A stretch of DNA of 37,341 bases from an uncultured Parafilimonas sp. (GTDB lineage: Bacteria; Bacteroidota; Bacteroidia; Chitinophagales; Chitinophagaceae): the NCBI GenBank assembly GCA_937892395.1, contig CALAGJ010000188.1:1-37341 (forward strand), in the 5' to 3' direction. A program made the position numbers and the translations under genes. Numbering within the stretch: position 1 is the stretch's first letter; each line of letters begins with the position of its first letter. Below, in pieces: positions 15,658 through 24,455 of the stretch. A model generated the notes under the pieces. That model was not told the origin of the DNA. It saw only the letters and a list, made by a program, of their open reading frames with translations, and ran no database searches.

Positions 15658-16434
15658 ATGAGCCGCTTATCCATGCAGATTTTCAAAAAACTTTTTCATC
15701 TTCTATATATCATCTGGGCTTTATTTAGTTTTTTCATCCTGATGATTATTGTAGTGATTTTTGTTTTTCTTTTTCTGCCTTTCGGCAAAACAATTGGCGG
15801 TAATCTCATATACACAGCCTGTAATGTTTGGGCTATTTGTTGGCATTTTCTGATTGGTATTCACTACAAAGAAATCCATGAATCACCACACAATAAAAAG
15901 GAGCAATTTATTTTCGTGGGCAACCACACCAGTTATATGGATGCGCCTTGTGTGGCACGGAGTATCCGCCAACCGGTAAGGGTTTTGGGCAAATATGAAA
16001 TGGTGAAATATCCTTTGTTTGGCATTATTTATAGAGCAATAGTAGTAGTGGTGGATAGAAGTAGTCCTGAGAAAAGAGCTCAGAGCCTTCGTGCCTTATC
16101 AGCAGCTTTGCACAAGGATTTGAGCATATTTATTTTTCCTGAAGGCACTTTTAATATGGATGATACTAAACCCCTCAAAGATTTTTACGATGGTGCTTTC
16201 AGATTGGCTATTGAAACACAAACTCCCATTAAACCCATCATCTATCCCGATAGTAAAACACGCATGCACTGGCAATCTTTTCAATCACTCAATGCTGGTA
16301 GCTTAACTGCCATTTTTCTGCACCCTGTTCAAGTAAATGATTTTACCAATGAATCTCAAATACCCGAATTGAAACAACTTGTGTATGACAAAATGGATGA
16401 AGCACTTAGAAGATATAATGTTTACCCTGCTTAA
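15658..16434 (+). CDS. 1-acyl-sn-glycerol-3-phosphate acyltransferase (PlsC-like)
   Basis: The enzyme transfers a fatty acyl chain to lysophosphatidic acid, the second acylation in phospholipid synthesis, at the inner membrane. The ATG at 15658 gives a 258-residue protein; the frame is open upstream into the DUF2452 gene, but those residues are not family-like. A hydrophobic anchor covers about 16-41. The acyltransferase motifs are present: motif I GNHTSYMD (His90, Asp95), a middle block RVLGKYEMVKYPLFG, motif III FIFPEGTFN (161-164 PEGT) and the later PIKPIIYPDS. Length and order fit PlsC. Other lysophospholipid or ornithine-lipid acyltransferases share these motifs, so the exact acceptor is not certain. 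Confidence 0.87.
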   Translation: MSRLSMQIFKKLFHLLYIIWALFSFFILMIIVVIFVFLFLPFGKTIGGNLIYTACNVWAICWHFLIGIHYKEIHESPHNKKEQFIFVGNHTSYMDAPCVARSIRQPVRVLGKYEMVKYPLFGIIYRAIVVVVDRSSPEKRAQSLRALSAALHKDLSIFIFPEGTFNMDDTKPLKDFYDGAFRLAIETQTPIKPIIYPDSKTRMHWQSFQSLNAGSLTAIFLHPVQVNDFTNESQIPELKQLVYDKMDEALRRYNVYPA

Positions 16435-16446
16435 TATATAAAGAAT

Positions 16447-16474
16447 TTTGAACGCAAAATTATATGTAGTTTTG
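16447..16474 (+). promoter_or_regulatory. Bacteroidota-type promoter for the GNAT gene
   Basis: TTTG (16447-16450) and TAGTTTTG (16467-16474, matching TAnnTTTG) are 16 bases apart. The ATG follows 22 bases after the -7 box. Spacing is slightly short of the usual 19 or so. Confidence 0.55.
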
Positions 16475-16496
16475 AACTTTAAAAGATAATGACTCC

Positions 16497-17045
16497 ATGC
16501 AGATTCAAGAATGTAGCGTAAGAGAAATAGAAGAAAAAGATATCACATCAATTGTAAATTATTGGCACCAGCCCGATCATCAATTTTTGAAAAATATGGG
16601 TGTTGATATTTCAAAAATTCCTGCCAAACAGGAGCTATACAATATGCTTTCAGCTCAATTATCTTTACCCTATCATGAAAAGCAATCTTACTGTATCATT
16701 TGGGAATATAACGATATTGCTATTGGACATAGCAATGTAAATAAAATCATTTATGGCAGCAACGCATATATGCATCTTCACCTTTGGCAAAATAATCTAA
16801 GACAAAAAGGATTGGGTATTTCTTTTCTGAAAATGACAATCCCTCTTTTCTTTAAAAATTTACAGCTTCAATATTTATATTGTGAGCCTTATAGCTTAAA
16901 CCCTGCACCCAATAGGACTTTGGAAAAACTGGGCTTTACAAAACTGAAAACTTATACCACCATTCCCGGCTATCTAAATTTTGAACAGGAAGTAAATTTA
17001 TGGCAGCTTACAGCTGATGACCAAAAGCTGCTGCATCAGGTATAA
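16497..17045 (+). CDS. GNAT-family N-acetyltransferase
   Basis: The 182-residue protein has the GNAT fold pattern. An N-terminal strand begins VREIEEKDITSIVNYWHQ, the central strand carries MHLHLWQ, and acetyl-CoA-binding motif A is LRQKGLGISFLKMTI, where RQKGLG is the pyrophosphate loop. It continues with LQYLYCEPYSLNPAPNRTLEKLGF, typical of the RimJ/RimL-like acetyltransferases. The amine substrate cannot be told from sequence. It has its own promoter-like boxes. It ends two bases from the stop of the convergent PaaG-like gene, so the two transcripts must overlap at their 3' ends unless termination occurs inside the genes. Confidence 0.8.
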   Translation: MQIQECSVREIEEKDITSIVNYWHQPDHQFLKNMGVDISKIPAKQELYNMLSAQLSLPYHEKQSYCIIWEYNDIAIGHSNVNKIIYGSNAYMHLHLWQNNLRQKGLGISFLKMTIPLFFKNLQLQYLYCEPYSLNPAPNRTLEKLGFTKLKTYTTIPGYLNFEQEVNLWQLTADDQKLLHQV

Positions 17046-17047
17046 AA

Positions 17048-17824
17048 TCATTTCCCCAGAAATATTGGTTTTCTCTTTTCTAAAAATGCTGCTACACCTT
17101 CACCAAAATCATGCGAAGCAGCTGCTTGTTGTTGCAATTGATCTTCTATTGCCAACTGCTGTTCTAAATTATTGTGCACTGATGCCTGTAATGCTTGCTT
17201 GGTTAATGCCAAAGCATAAGTAGGCATGGCAGCAATTTGCTCCGCCATTTTCTTTACGGCTGCTTCAAATAAGTCATCCTCAAATACTTTATAAATCATT
17301 CCCATTTGTACTGCTTCTGCGGCAGATACTTTATCGCCCAATAGCATTAGGGCTGAGGCACGCTGTAGTCCAATTAACTTTGCCAAATGATAAGTGCCAC
17401 CACTATCCGGGATCAATCCTATTTTACTAAACGCTTGTATAAAAGATGATGATGAAGCAGCTACTACAATATCACAACTAATAGCAAGATTGGCACCTGC
17501 TCCGGCAGCCACACCATTTACTGCAGCTATCACAGGTTTCTTTAATTGAGTAATACGACTGATAATGGGATTATAATGTTCCGATAATATCTGATTCATC
17601 CCGGGCCCTTGCGGATCTACAACTTCTGCTAAATCCTGACCCGCACAAAACCCTTTGCCGGCACCAGTTATCACAATGCAGCGCACATCGTTTGATGCCG
17701 CACATTGATCTAAAATATCTTGCAGCAGAAATGCCATTTGCCGATTGAAGGCATTAAGTTTGTCGGGGCGATTGAGAGTGATATAAGCAATATTATTTTC
17801 AACTTGAAGAAGAATAGAAGACAT
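17048..17824 (-). CDS. paaG: Enoyl-CoA hydratase/isomerase, PaaG-like
   Basis: This is a 258-residue crotonase-superfamily enzyme. The closest match I know is PaaG, the 1,2-epoxyphenylacetyl-CoA isomerase that forms oxepin-CoA in aerobic phenylacetate breakdown. Matching features are GKGFCAGQDL (58-65), the oxyanion-hole stretch VNGVAAGAGANLAISCDIV (102-120) and FSKIGLIPDSGGTYHL, where Asp140 corresponds to the PaaG catalytic Asp. The two glutamates of true enoyl-CoA hydratases are not evident. No other phenylacetate gene is in the window, so the substrate remains open and the enzyme could serve another acyl-CoA pathway. The symbol is tentative. Confidence 0.75.
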   Translation of the reverse strand: MSSILLQVENNIAYITLNRPDKLNAFNRQMAFLLQDILDQCAASNDVRCIVITGAGKGFCAGQDLAEVVDPQGPGMNQILSEHYNPIISRITQLKKPVIAAVNGVAAGAGANLAISCDIVVAASSSSFIQAFSKIGLIPDSGGTYHLAKLIGLQRASALMLLGDKVSAAEAVQMGMIYKVFEDDLFEAAVKKMAEQIAAMPTYALALTKQALQASVHNNLEQQLAIEDQLQQQAAASHDFGEGVAAFLEKRKPIFLGK

Positions 17825-17887
17825 AGTTATAACATTTGTGAAAATGCAAAGCTAACTATAAACCACACTTGCTCTAAATTTATCCCC

Positions 17888-17920
17888 TTTCAGATGTCTA
17901 ACCAGTTTTATGTACTTTTG
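17888..17920 (+). promoter_or_regulatory. Candidate promoter for the Cys-rich protein and propeller kinase
   Basis: TACTTTTG (17913-17920) matches TAnnTTTG; TTTC (17888-17891) is 21 bases upstream as a near-consensus -33. The ATG is at 17967. Confidence 0.45.
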
Positions 17921-17966
17921 AAAACAAAATAGTATTTTAATATATAATCTTTCAAATTCTGTCAGT

Positions 17967-18488
17967 ATGAAAAAGGGAATTCTTCGCACACTGCAATATA
18001 ATTTTGTTTCAATTGTAGCTATCTGTTCATTTATTGTACTGGGCAGCATGCATCATCCGGCAACCAATTCAGGAAATGAAACTGACTCCAACTCCTGTGG
18101 TACAGGCTTTACTCTACCACTTTCCAGTGTAAGACAGTTTATGATTGACTCTCTGCCAACCAAGCAATACGAAGGCGGCATTTTCAAGAAGAGTGACCTT
18201 ATAATGCTGCTTAATAGAATGAATAGCGATACGGTTTATATCATGAACGGTATGTTCGGTTGCAATTTTTCAAAAGGCACAGGTCTTGCCATCACATCTC
18301 CCCGGAATGAGGAGGTTGGATTTGCAAGTTGGTATGCCTCAGGCTATTGCTACCCTTGCCCATTACGTGCATGCTGTCCAAAGAAATTTTGCGTGATTAA
18401 TACACACCGTGACTGTGCCAGCTATTTACCTTTCAGCACAGTATCTTCATCGAGTCCAACAACTGGTATAAATAGTGTAGTTGAGTAA
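17967..18488 (+). CDS. Small Cys-rich exported protein, no recognised family
   Basis: I do not recognise this 173-residue protein. It has a basic N-terminus and a hydrophobic stretch (about 11-28), consistent with a signal peptide or anchor. Cysteines are at 20, 44, 99, 128, 131, 136, 137, 142 and 150; the cluster CYPCPLRACC...C...C (128-150) suggests disulphides or a metal site, and the spacing recalls secreted Cys-rich peptides. The middle contains FKKSDLIMLLNRMNSDTVYI. It lies 39 bases upstream of the large propeller kinase on the same strand, behind a promoter-like sequence, so the two are probably co-transcribed. It could be a ligand, accessory or target of that sensor (inference). Confidence 0.65.
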   Translation: MKKGILRTLQYNFVSIVAICSFIVLGSMHHPATNSGNETDSNSCGTGFTLPLSSVRQFMIDSLPTKQYEGGIFKKSDLIMLLNRMNSDTVYIMNGMFGCNFSKGTGLAITSPRNEEVGFASWYASGYCYPCPLRACCPKKFCVINTHRDCASYLPFSTVSSSSPTTGINSVVE

Positions 18489-18527
18489 AAGGGAACAACA
18501 GCGTGCAGTTGGTTTTGATTAGGACTA

Positions 18528-21500
18528 ATGAAATGTAAGTTTTCAAAACATATATTTTGGTTTTTGCCGCTCTGTGCTGCGGCATTGTATGCACACGGTC
18601 AGGCACATGAATTTGAAAACCTTAATTATGAACAAGGGCTCTCTGGCAGAATTGTGAATGCTATCATTCAAGACAAGTCAGGCTTTATGTGGTTTGGAAG
18701 CGAGGAAGGTCTTACCAGATATGATGGTTATAGCTGTGTAGTGTATAAACATAAAGCAAATGATCCTCATTCTTTGTCAGACAATGCTGTGTATGCACTA
18801 TGCATAGATGGAGATGGAAACCTATGGATTGCTACGCATAACGGGCTTAATCGATATGATGAAAAACAAAACAGGTTTGATGTTTTTCGGCACAATAACT
18901 CCGATAGTACTAGCATCGCTTCAAATGAAATTTTTTCCCTTGCTAAAGATAAAAAAGGTAAACTTTGGATTGGCACTTATGGTGGTGGACTTGATCAGGC
19001 CGAAAAGCAAAATGAGAAATATTTTTTTAAACACAACAAATATGCAGAGACAGATAGCGCCAGTATAGCATCAAATGAAGTTTTTTCTATTGTCTTTGAT
19101 ATACATGGCTTAGGCTGGGCCGGCACTTACAATGGCCTTTGTATATTCAATCCAACCACAAAAAAATTTTGTCGTTTTTATCAAAGTGATAGCAAAAAAA
19201 ATTCAATAACGAATAATACCATCAATCGGCTTTTCTCATCGAAAGACGGATCTGTATGGCTTTGCGGATATGACATGCTGGACAAAGTCAGCTTCAACCA
19301 AATCAGTCAAAACATACATGTGGATCATTTTATGCCATTGCTTGCCAACAATCAAAAAGAAGAATGGATATGCAATGATTTTATAATAGACAATAATGGC
19401 AGTAGCTGGATGGCTTTAAATGATCAAGGTATTTTGAAGTTTACCTCTTTATCACCATCAGTCATTACGGGCAAAAAAAGCTACACACATTCCAGTTCCA
19501 TTAGCACCAGCCTTGTCTCATCAAACATTTATAGTCTTTACGAAGACAAGTCCGGTGTTATTTGGTGTGGCACTTCAAAAGGAGTTACGAGGTATATTCC
19601 TTCTAAGCATTTTTTTAATGAGTGGATGGGAGGCAAAGAGTTTTTGCCTCAAACCTCATTTGTACTGGCACTTACAACGGATAGCAAAAACCGATTGTGG
19701 GTAGCTACAGATACAGATACACTAAGAGTACTCAAAAATTTAAACAACAATATCAGTCTGCAACTTATATCACCTGTTTTGTCGGCCCATGGCTTTGATC
19801 AGATAAACTGTATGTTTACCAGAGCTAATGGCGATTTGTTGATAGGCACCATGTTGCAGGGTTGCTTTATTGTGCCGGCAGCAAGTAGTTCAGATAAAAG
19901 CACATGGAAACAAATTGTAACAACAAGCCATCCCAATTTACCGAGTGATAATATTTATTCATTTGCGGAATGCACTGATGGAAGCATTTGGATTGGCACA
20001 TACAAAGGAATTTGCAAGTATAATAAGCTAACTGATCAAATAGACCCGATATATGTGTCGCAAACAGGCCGCATACAGGCAGACTATATCATACGTTCAG
20101 TTTTGCAAAACAACAATGAAACTTGGTGTGGTACTGATGCCGGTCTACTGATATTTAAAGATAGAAAGATTGTAAAGAAATACAGTTCTGATAGCAAAAT
20201 CCAAAAATTATCTAATAACAATGTCAGTAGCATTTTTAAGGACTTGTTTCAAAATATTTGGGTAGGCACCAAAGAAGGTCTGAACTTGTTTAGGAAAGGA
20301 ACTGATACAGCCATTTTCTTTTCAAAAAAAGACGGCCTTCCGGATGATGGCATCAGAAGCATATCAGAAGATTTAGATGGTAATGTATGGATTGGCACTA
20401 ATCATGGATTGTCTAAATACAGTAGAAAGGAAAACAAGTTCTATAGTTTTACAACAAAGGATGGTATTCCATCTGATCAGTTTCTAACAAACAGCGTCAG
20501 CAAGGGTTCTGATGGCGTAATGTATTTTGGTACCAACACAGGGCTGGTTTCATTTAATCCCAAAAAAATTGTACCCAATCCATATATACCTCCCATAGTT
20601 ATAACACAGATAAAAGTTTTGAATACAGCTATTGAAGAGATGGGTGACACATTAGTGCTCACTAATTACCGGAAAATAAATAAACTGCTACTTAAATACA
20701 ACCAAAACTTTTTCTCTTTTCAATTTGCCGCACTCAATTATATCAACACAATCAATAATCAATATGCTTATAAACTCGAAGGCGTTGATTTGGACTGGAA
20801 TTACTCAGGCAATCAGCATTTTGCAGGCTACACAGATATAAAACCTGGACATTATATTTTTTATGTAAAAGGAGCAAACAATGACGGTAAATGGAATACA
20901 AAACCGGTATCTCTTCAAGTCATCATCAGCCCACCCTGGTGGGGCACTTGGTGGTTTTATTTATTATGTCTATTATTCTGCTGCACAATACTGTATATTA
21001 TATATCGGGTAAGAATAAAGCAATTGCTACAACTCTATAAATTGGGCAGCAGTATTGCCAAAGATCTACATGATGATGTGGGCTCTGCATTGAGCAGCAT
21101 TGCCATGCTAAGTAGGCTGGCACAAGAAGGAAAGATTCAGACTGGTATGCAGCCAACAGAAATTTATTCCCGAATTGGCGATACTTCAAAACGGATGATT
21201 GATTTAATGGATGATATTGTTTGGTCAGTAAACCCAGACAATGATAGATTCAACAATATGCTGGTGCGTATGCGTGAATATGCTGCAGAAATGCTTGAGC
21301 CACTCGACGTGGATATCATCTTTCATATTTCGGAGCAGATTGAGGAGTTGCCCATTCCTATGCAAATCAGGAAAGACTATTTTCTCATATTTAAAGAAGC
21401 CATTAACAATATAGCAAAATATGCCTGCTGCACCAAAGCATCTATTCAAATTCAAAAGGAGGGAAAATATATTATCACTACAATGACTGACAATGGCAGA

Positions 21501-21641
21501 GGTTTTGATAAAACCAAAGATACTTCGGGCAATGGTCTTAAGAATATGCAATCAAGAGCTGAATCATTAAATGGAGTTATTGAGATTCGTTCCGGTACAT
21601 CAGGAGGTACGGTGGTTAAGCTTTCTATACCTGTAAGTTAG
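18528..21641 (+). CDS. Two-component propeller sensor histidine kinase
   Basis: This is a 1037-residue sensor. A signal peptide (about 1-25, ending AHGQA) is followed by a large periplasmic region with repeated propeller blades of the type DKSGFMWFGSEEGLTRYDGY, DGDGNLWIATHNGLNRYD and DLDGNVWIGTNHGLSKY (about 30-690). A Y_Y_Y-like domain covers about 740-800, and a transmembrane helix about 804-825. A DesK-type HisKA_3 box reads AKDLHDDVGSALSS, with phosphoacceptor near His849. The HATPase_c domain has EAINNIAKYA and DNGRGFD. Unlike the hybrid propeller regulators of Bacteroides it has no receiver or AraC domain; the regulator is the separate gene 46 bases downstream. The ligand is unknown; polysaccharide sensing is common in relatives. 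Confidence 0.94.
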   Translation: MKCKFSKHIFWFLPLCAAALYAHGQAHEFENLNYEQGLSGRIVNAIIQDKSGFMWFGSEEGLTRYDGYSCVVYKHKANDPHSLSDNAVYALCIDGDGNLWIATHNGLNRYDEKQNRFDVFRHNNSDSTSIASNEIFSLAKDKKGKLWIGTYGGGLDQAEKQNEKYFFKHNKYAETDSASIASNEVFSIVFDIHGLGWAGTYNGLCIFNPTTKKFCRFYQSDSKKNSITNNTINRLFSSKDGSVWLCGYDMLDKVSFNQISQNIHVDHFMPLLANNQKEEWICNDFIIDNNGSSWMALNDQGILKFTSLSPSVITGKKSYTHSSSISTSLVSSNIYSLYEDKSGVIWCGTSKGVTRYIPSKHFFNEWMGGKEFLPQTSFVLALTTDSKNRLWVATDTDTLRVLKNLNNNISLQLISPVLSAHGFDQINCMFTRANGDLLIGTMLQGCFIVPAASSSDKSTWKQIVTTSHPNLPSDNIYSFAECTDGSIWIGTYKGICKYNKLTDQIDPIYVSQTGRIQADYIIRSVLQNNNETWCGTDAGLLIFKDRKIVKKYSSDSKIQKLSNNNVSSIFKDLFQNIWVGTKEGLNLFRKGTDTAIFFSKKDGLPDDGIRSISEDLDGNVWIGTNHGLSKYSRKENKFYSFTTKDGIPSDQFLTNSVSKGSDGVMYFGTNTGLVSFNPKKIVPNPYIPPIVITQIKVLNTAIEEMGDTLVLTNYRKINKLLLKYNQNFFSFQFAALNYINTINNQYAYKLEGVDLDWNYSGNQHFAGYTDIKPGHYIFYVKGANNDGKWNTKPVSLQVIISPPWWGTWWFYLLCLLFCCTILYIIYRVRIKQLLQLYKLGSSIAKDLHDDVGSALSSIAMLSRLAQEGKIQTGMQPTEIYSRIGDTSKRMIDLMDDIVWSVNPDNDRFNNMLVRMREYAAEMLEPLDVDIIFHISEQIEELPIPMQIRKDYFLIFKEAINNIAKYACCTKASIQIQKEGKYIITTMTDNGRGFDKTKDTSGNGLKNMQSRAESLNGVIEIRSGTSGGTVVKLSIPVS

Positions 21642-21687
21642 CTTTTTATAATTCTTATTGCCTGTGCCTATATTTACCCCCCACCGT

Positions 21688-22320
21688 ATGATAAATATTT
21701 TGATATATGAAGATGATATAGCGTTTCGTGATACGCTCACTATCCTTATCAACAGTACAGATGGATATGAGTTGAAGGGGGCTTTTGAAAACTGCAATCA
21801 TATTAGTGCCCATTTGCAAAAATATAAACCGGATGTAGTAATCATGGATATACATATGCCCGGAACTAACGGACTTGAAGGCTTGCGTATGATTCGTGGC
21901 ATTTGTCCTGACACACAGGTGCTCATGTTTACTGTTTTTGATGATGATGACAATATTTTCAAAGCTATATGTAACGGAGCCAACGGCTACTTACTTAAAA
22001 AAACACCTCCCTCAAAAATTATTGATGCTATCAAAGAAGTGTATGAAGGTGGCGTTCCTATTTCATCGTCCGTGGCACGAAAAATTTTGTCACTTTTCCC
22101 AAAAACGCCTGCACGTAGCAATGCTATAGATGCTCTATCTGTGCGGGAACAGGAGATATTACAATTGCTCATGAAAGGATACAGCTATAAAATGACCGCA
22201 GCTCAATTAGATATTTCCATTGAAACAGTCCGCACCCATATCAAACGCATTTATGAAAAGCTCCATGTGCATTCCGCACAGGAAGCCATTGCAAAAATAT
22301 TTCCTGTCAGGGGTTTATAA
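21688..22320 (+). CDS. NarL/FixJ-type response regulator, partner of the propeller kinase
   Basis: I start this 210-residue regulator at the ATG at 21688 (MINILIYEDD), where the receiver fold begins; a TTG ten codons upstream is also open. The receiver has Asp9/Asp10, phosphoacceptor Asp54 in IMDIHMPGTNG and the Lys in YLLKKTPP. The LuxR helix-turn-helix at about 145-205 contains LSVREQEILQLLMKGYS and ISIETVRTHIKRIYEKLHV. It resembles the regulator at 10332-10979 along its whole length, so the two systems are related. The stop codon lies inside a terminator hairpin, which would end the operon here. Confidence 0.94.
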   Translation: MINILIYEDDIAFRDTLTILINSTDGYELKGAFENCNHISAHLQKYKPDVVIMDIHMPGTNGLEGLRMIRGICPDTQVLMFTVFDDDDNIFKAICNGANGYLLKKTPPSKIIDAIKEVYEGGVPISSSVARKILSLFPKTPARSNAIDALSVREQEILQLLMKGYSYKMTAAQLDISIETVRTHIKRIYEKLHVHSAQEAIAKIFPVRGL

Positions 22321-22330
22321 TAAAGCCCCT
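22309..22330 (+). terminator. Terminator overlapping the regulator stop codon
   Basis: AGGGGTTT and AAGCCCCT pair in an 8-bp stem (one G-T) around a six-base loop that contains the TAA. A T-rich stretch (TTCCTTTTTTCTTTG) begins a few bases after the stem. Confidence 0.6.
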
Positions 22331-22512
22331 CATACTTCCTTTTTTCTTTGTTTGTTTCATTCATAGCTTACTCTTTTTTGCTTGTCCCATCAATATGGTA
22401 CAATTCCTGATTTTAAGCGACATGACTAACATAGAAGTGGTATTGCCAACCCCTGCCTGCTAACTCATTTTTGCAGAGGAAAAATTATTACTTATTTCAA
22501 AAATTTACAGTC

Positions 22513-24321
22513 ATGAAACGATTTGGTACTATGGTCTTTTTATTCTTGGTTGCTACTGTGCAAGCGCAGTATTTTCAGCACCACTACAATCTGGATTTTT
22601 CAACACCAGCATTGCGCAATGAGCGCCTCAATAGTGGCCTCATAACCCGTTCAAACTATGTAGCCAATAATCCCCTGAATTACTATCATGTGGGCGTTGG
22701 CACATCGTACAACAATACCGCTTTACCCGCCCCGGATAACCGCTGTCATCGCCTACGTTTTGTCCAGATTGGCACCAACGGTTTAACACAATTTGGGAAC
22801 TTTGGTCACCAATACGCTCAAGTTGCTAATCGCTGGTACAATACTATTGGCAATAGCATTGCAGAAGTAAAAGATAATACAGGCACTGGGGGGTTTGTAG
22901 CGGTAGGTGCAGTAATGAATAATAATCTCACAGAGGCAAATAATATTCCTGGTGGCAGCGATATGCTTTTTACAAGACTTGATGCATTGGGCAATGTGAT
23001 CAGTGCCAGGCGTATAGATTTTGATCAATCCAGAGATATGGCCAATTGCATACGCAAGTCTGCAATACTTGTAAACGGGCAGCCAACATGGATTGTGTGC
23101 GGGCAAAGTGAACGTAATGGATTTACTGATTGCTTTGTAATGAGGGTACTATTTGATGGTACTATTGTGTGGGCAAGACGGTATAATTTTGATTTTGGTG
23201 GTGGTCAGTTCAACTCGGCATTCTGTATATCCAAGCAACTATGTGAAGATGCCAATGGTCGCATTTATGTAGTTGGTACTATACAAGATAATCCGATAGG
23301 TGCTACCGGTGTTGATGGGCTTGCTTTTGCACTTACACCCAATGGCGCAGTGCTGTGGGCAAACAATTACCATGCATTTACAGATGATGAATTTCAGGCA
23401 GTACGCTTTACTGCAAATGGTACACTGGCGGTGGGTGGATTTACAAATTTTGGCGCAGTATTCCCTTCTACTTCCAGCATGCTGTATACCGAACTAAACA
23501 TTGCCAATGGAGCATCCATTGCACAAAATATACTTCGTACGCAAATTGGTGCTACAATGTACACCAGCAAATGTTATGACCTTACGGAAGCACCCGGTAA
23601 TCAATTTTATCTGGCAGGTGCATTAACAACACCCAATGGCATATTTGAAATGATGTATCGTGTAAATGCAGCAGGATTTGGTATGAACTGGTATGCATAT
23701 AATCGCATGAACTACGATATTGGTTTTGGTATTGACAATATCGATGGCGTTATTACACCTGGTATAAGCTATTTCTCTTCCATAAAAGATTACAATAGTG
23801 CCGGCATTAGTGACGCTCATATTATGAAAACAGATATGAATGGAAACACTTGTAACATTTGTCCCGGATATGCACCTTCAAATCTACAGGTATTTTTGCA
23901 AAGATTTCAGCGAGCCAACCGCAATAGAAGCACGGGGTTATTTGTACCGTTAATATGGGCCTCATTCAATTATGACGACAGTTCAATCTGCAATGATCCC
24001 ATAATATTTTGTGACAAGACTTTGAGCACAGCAAGCAAATCAGCAAACAATTCAGCAAGATTAAATGAGCAAGTGAGTGCTAAATTTAGTGCATCTTTTT
24101 ATCCTAATCCAGTAACCACTATTGCCAAATTATCTATTTTTAATCCTTCGGGTGTGGTGAAAGTTATTTTAGCCGATATAGATGGTAAAACAATATGGGA
24201 AACAACCAGTATCCATTCAAACTCAATTGCCATAGATGCTAGTAACCTGTCTCCGGGTATGTATCTTGTGATTGTAAAAGATGAAAAGGAAACAAAGACT
24301 TTGAAACTGGTGAAACAGTAA
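22513..24321 (+). CDS. T9SS-sorted exported protein of unknown function
   Basis: The ATG at 22513 starts a clear signal peptide (MKRFGTMVFLFLVATVQAQ), giving 602 residues. The body contains Gly-rich beta stretches such as GGFVAVGAVMNNN, LDALGNVISARRID and DGTIVWARRYNFDFGGG. These look like the repeated strands of a beta-propeller of the kind found in exported Bacteroidota proteins that repeat 'W-A-x-x-Y' motifs. The last 80 or so residues (FYPNPVTTIAKLSIFNP, LSPGMYLVIVKDEKETKTLKLV) form a T9SS type A sorting domain, so the protein should reach the cell surface or medium. It follows the propeller kinase module by 192 bases and might be its target (inference). No enzyme motif is visible. Confidence 0.83.
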   Translation: MKRFGTMVFLFLVATVQAQYFQHHYNLDFSTPALRNERLNSGLITRSNYVANNPLNYYHVGVGTSYNNTALPAPDNRCHRLRFVQIGTNGLTQFGNFGHQYAQVANRWYNTIGNSIAEVKDNTGTGGFVAVGAVMNNNLTEANNIPGGSDMLFTRLDALGNVISARRIDFDQSRDMANCIRKSAILVNGQPTWIVCGQSERNGFTDCFVMRVLFDGTIVWARRYNFDFGGGQFNSAFCISKQLCEDANGRIYVVGTIQDNPIGATGVDGLAFALTPNGAVLWANNYHAFTDDEFQAVRFTANGTLAVGGFTNFGAVFPSTSSMLYTELNIANGASIAQNILRTQIGATMYTSKCYDLTEAPGNQFYLAGALTTPNGIFEMMYRVNAAGFGMNWYAYNRMNYDIGFGIDNIDGVITPGISYFSSIKDYNSAGISDAHIMKTDMNGNTCNICPGYAPSNLQVFLQRFQRANRNRSTGLFVPLIWASFNYDDSSICNDPIIFCDKTLSTASKSANNSARLNEQVSAKFSASFYPNPVTTIAKLSIFNPSGVVKVILADIDGKTIWETTSIHSNSIAIDASNLSPGMYLVIVKDEKETKTLKLVKQ

Positions 24322-24345
24322 TCCCAACATATATTTTCAGCGCAT

Positions 24346-24382
24346 TATACCCCCGCTTTCTGCGCAAGAATGCGGGGGTATA
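24346..24382. terminator. Strong, probably bidirectional hairpin terminator
   Basis: TATACCCCCGC and GCGGGGGTATA form a perfect 11-bp stem; the 15-base loop can add four more pairs. It lies between the convergent T9SS gene and the L,D-transpeptidase gene. Neither side has a long T run. Confidence 0.7.
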
Positions 24383-24455
24383 AAATTACTGTAGAAGGCT
24401 TACCAAAAAAATTGATAGGTTAACACCAGCAAAATTCAAAGATTAAATCAAGACA

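Noticed and set aside
17048..17824. Evidence for a phenylacetate degradation cluster around the PaaG-like gene
   Set aside because: No paaABCDE, paaK or paaZ homologue occurs in the window, so only a single-gene assignment is justified.
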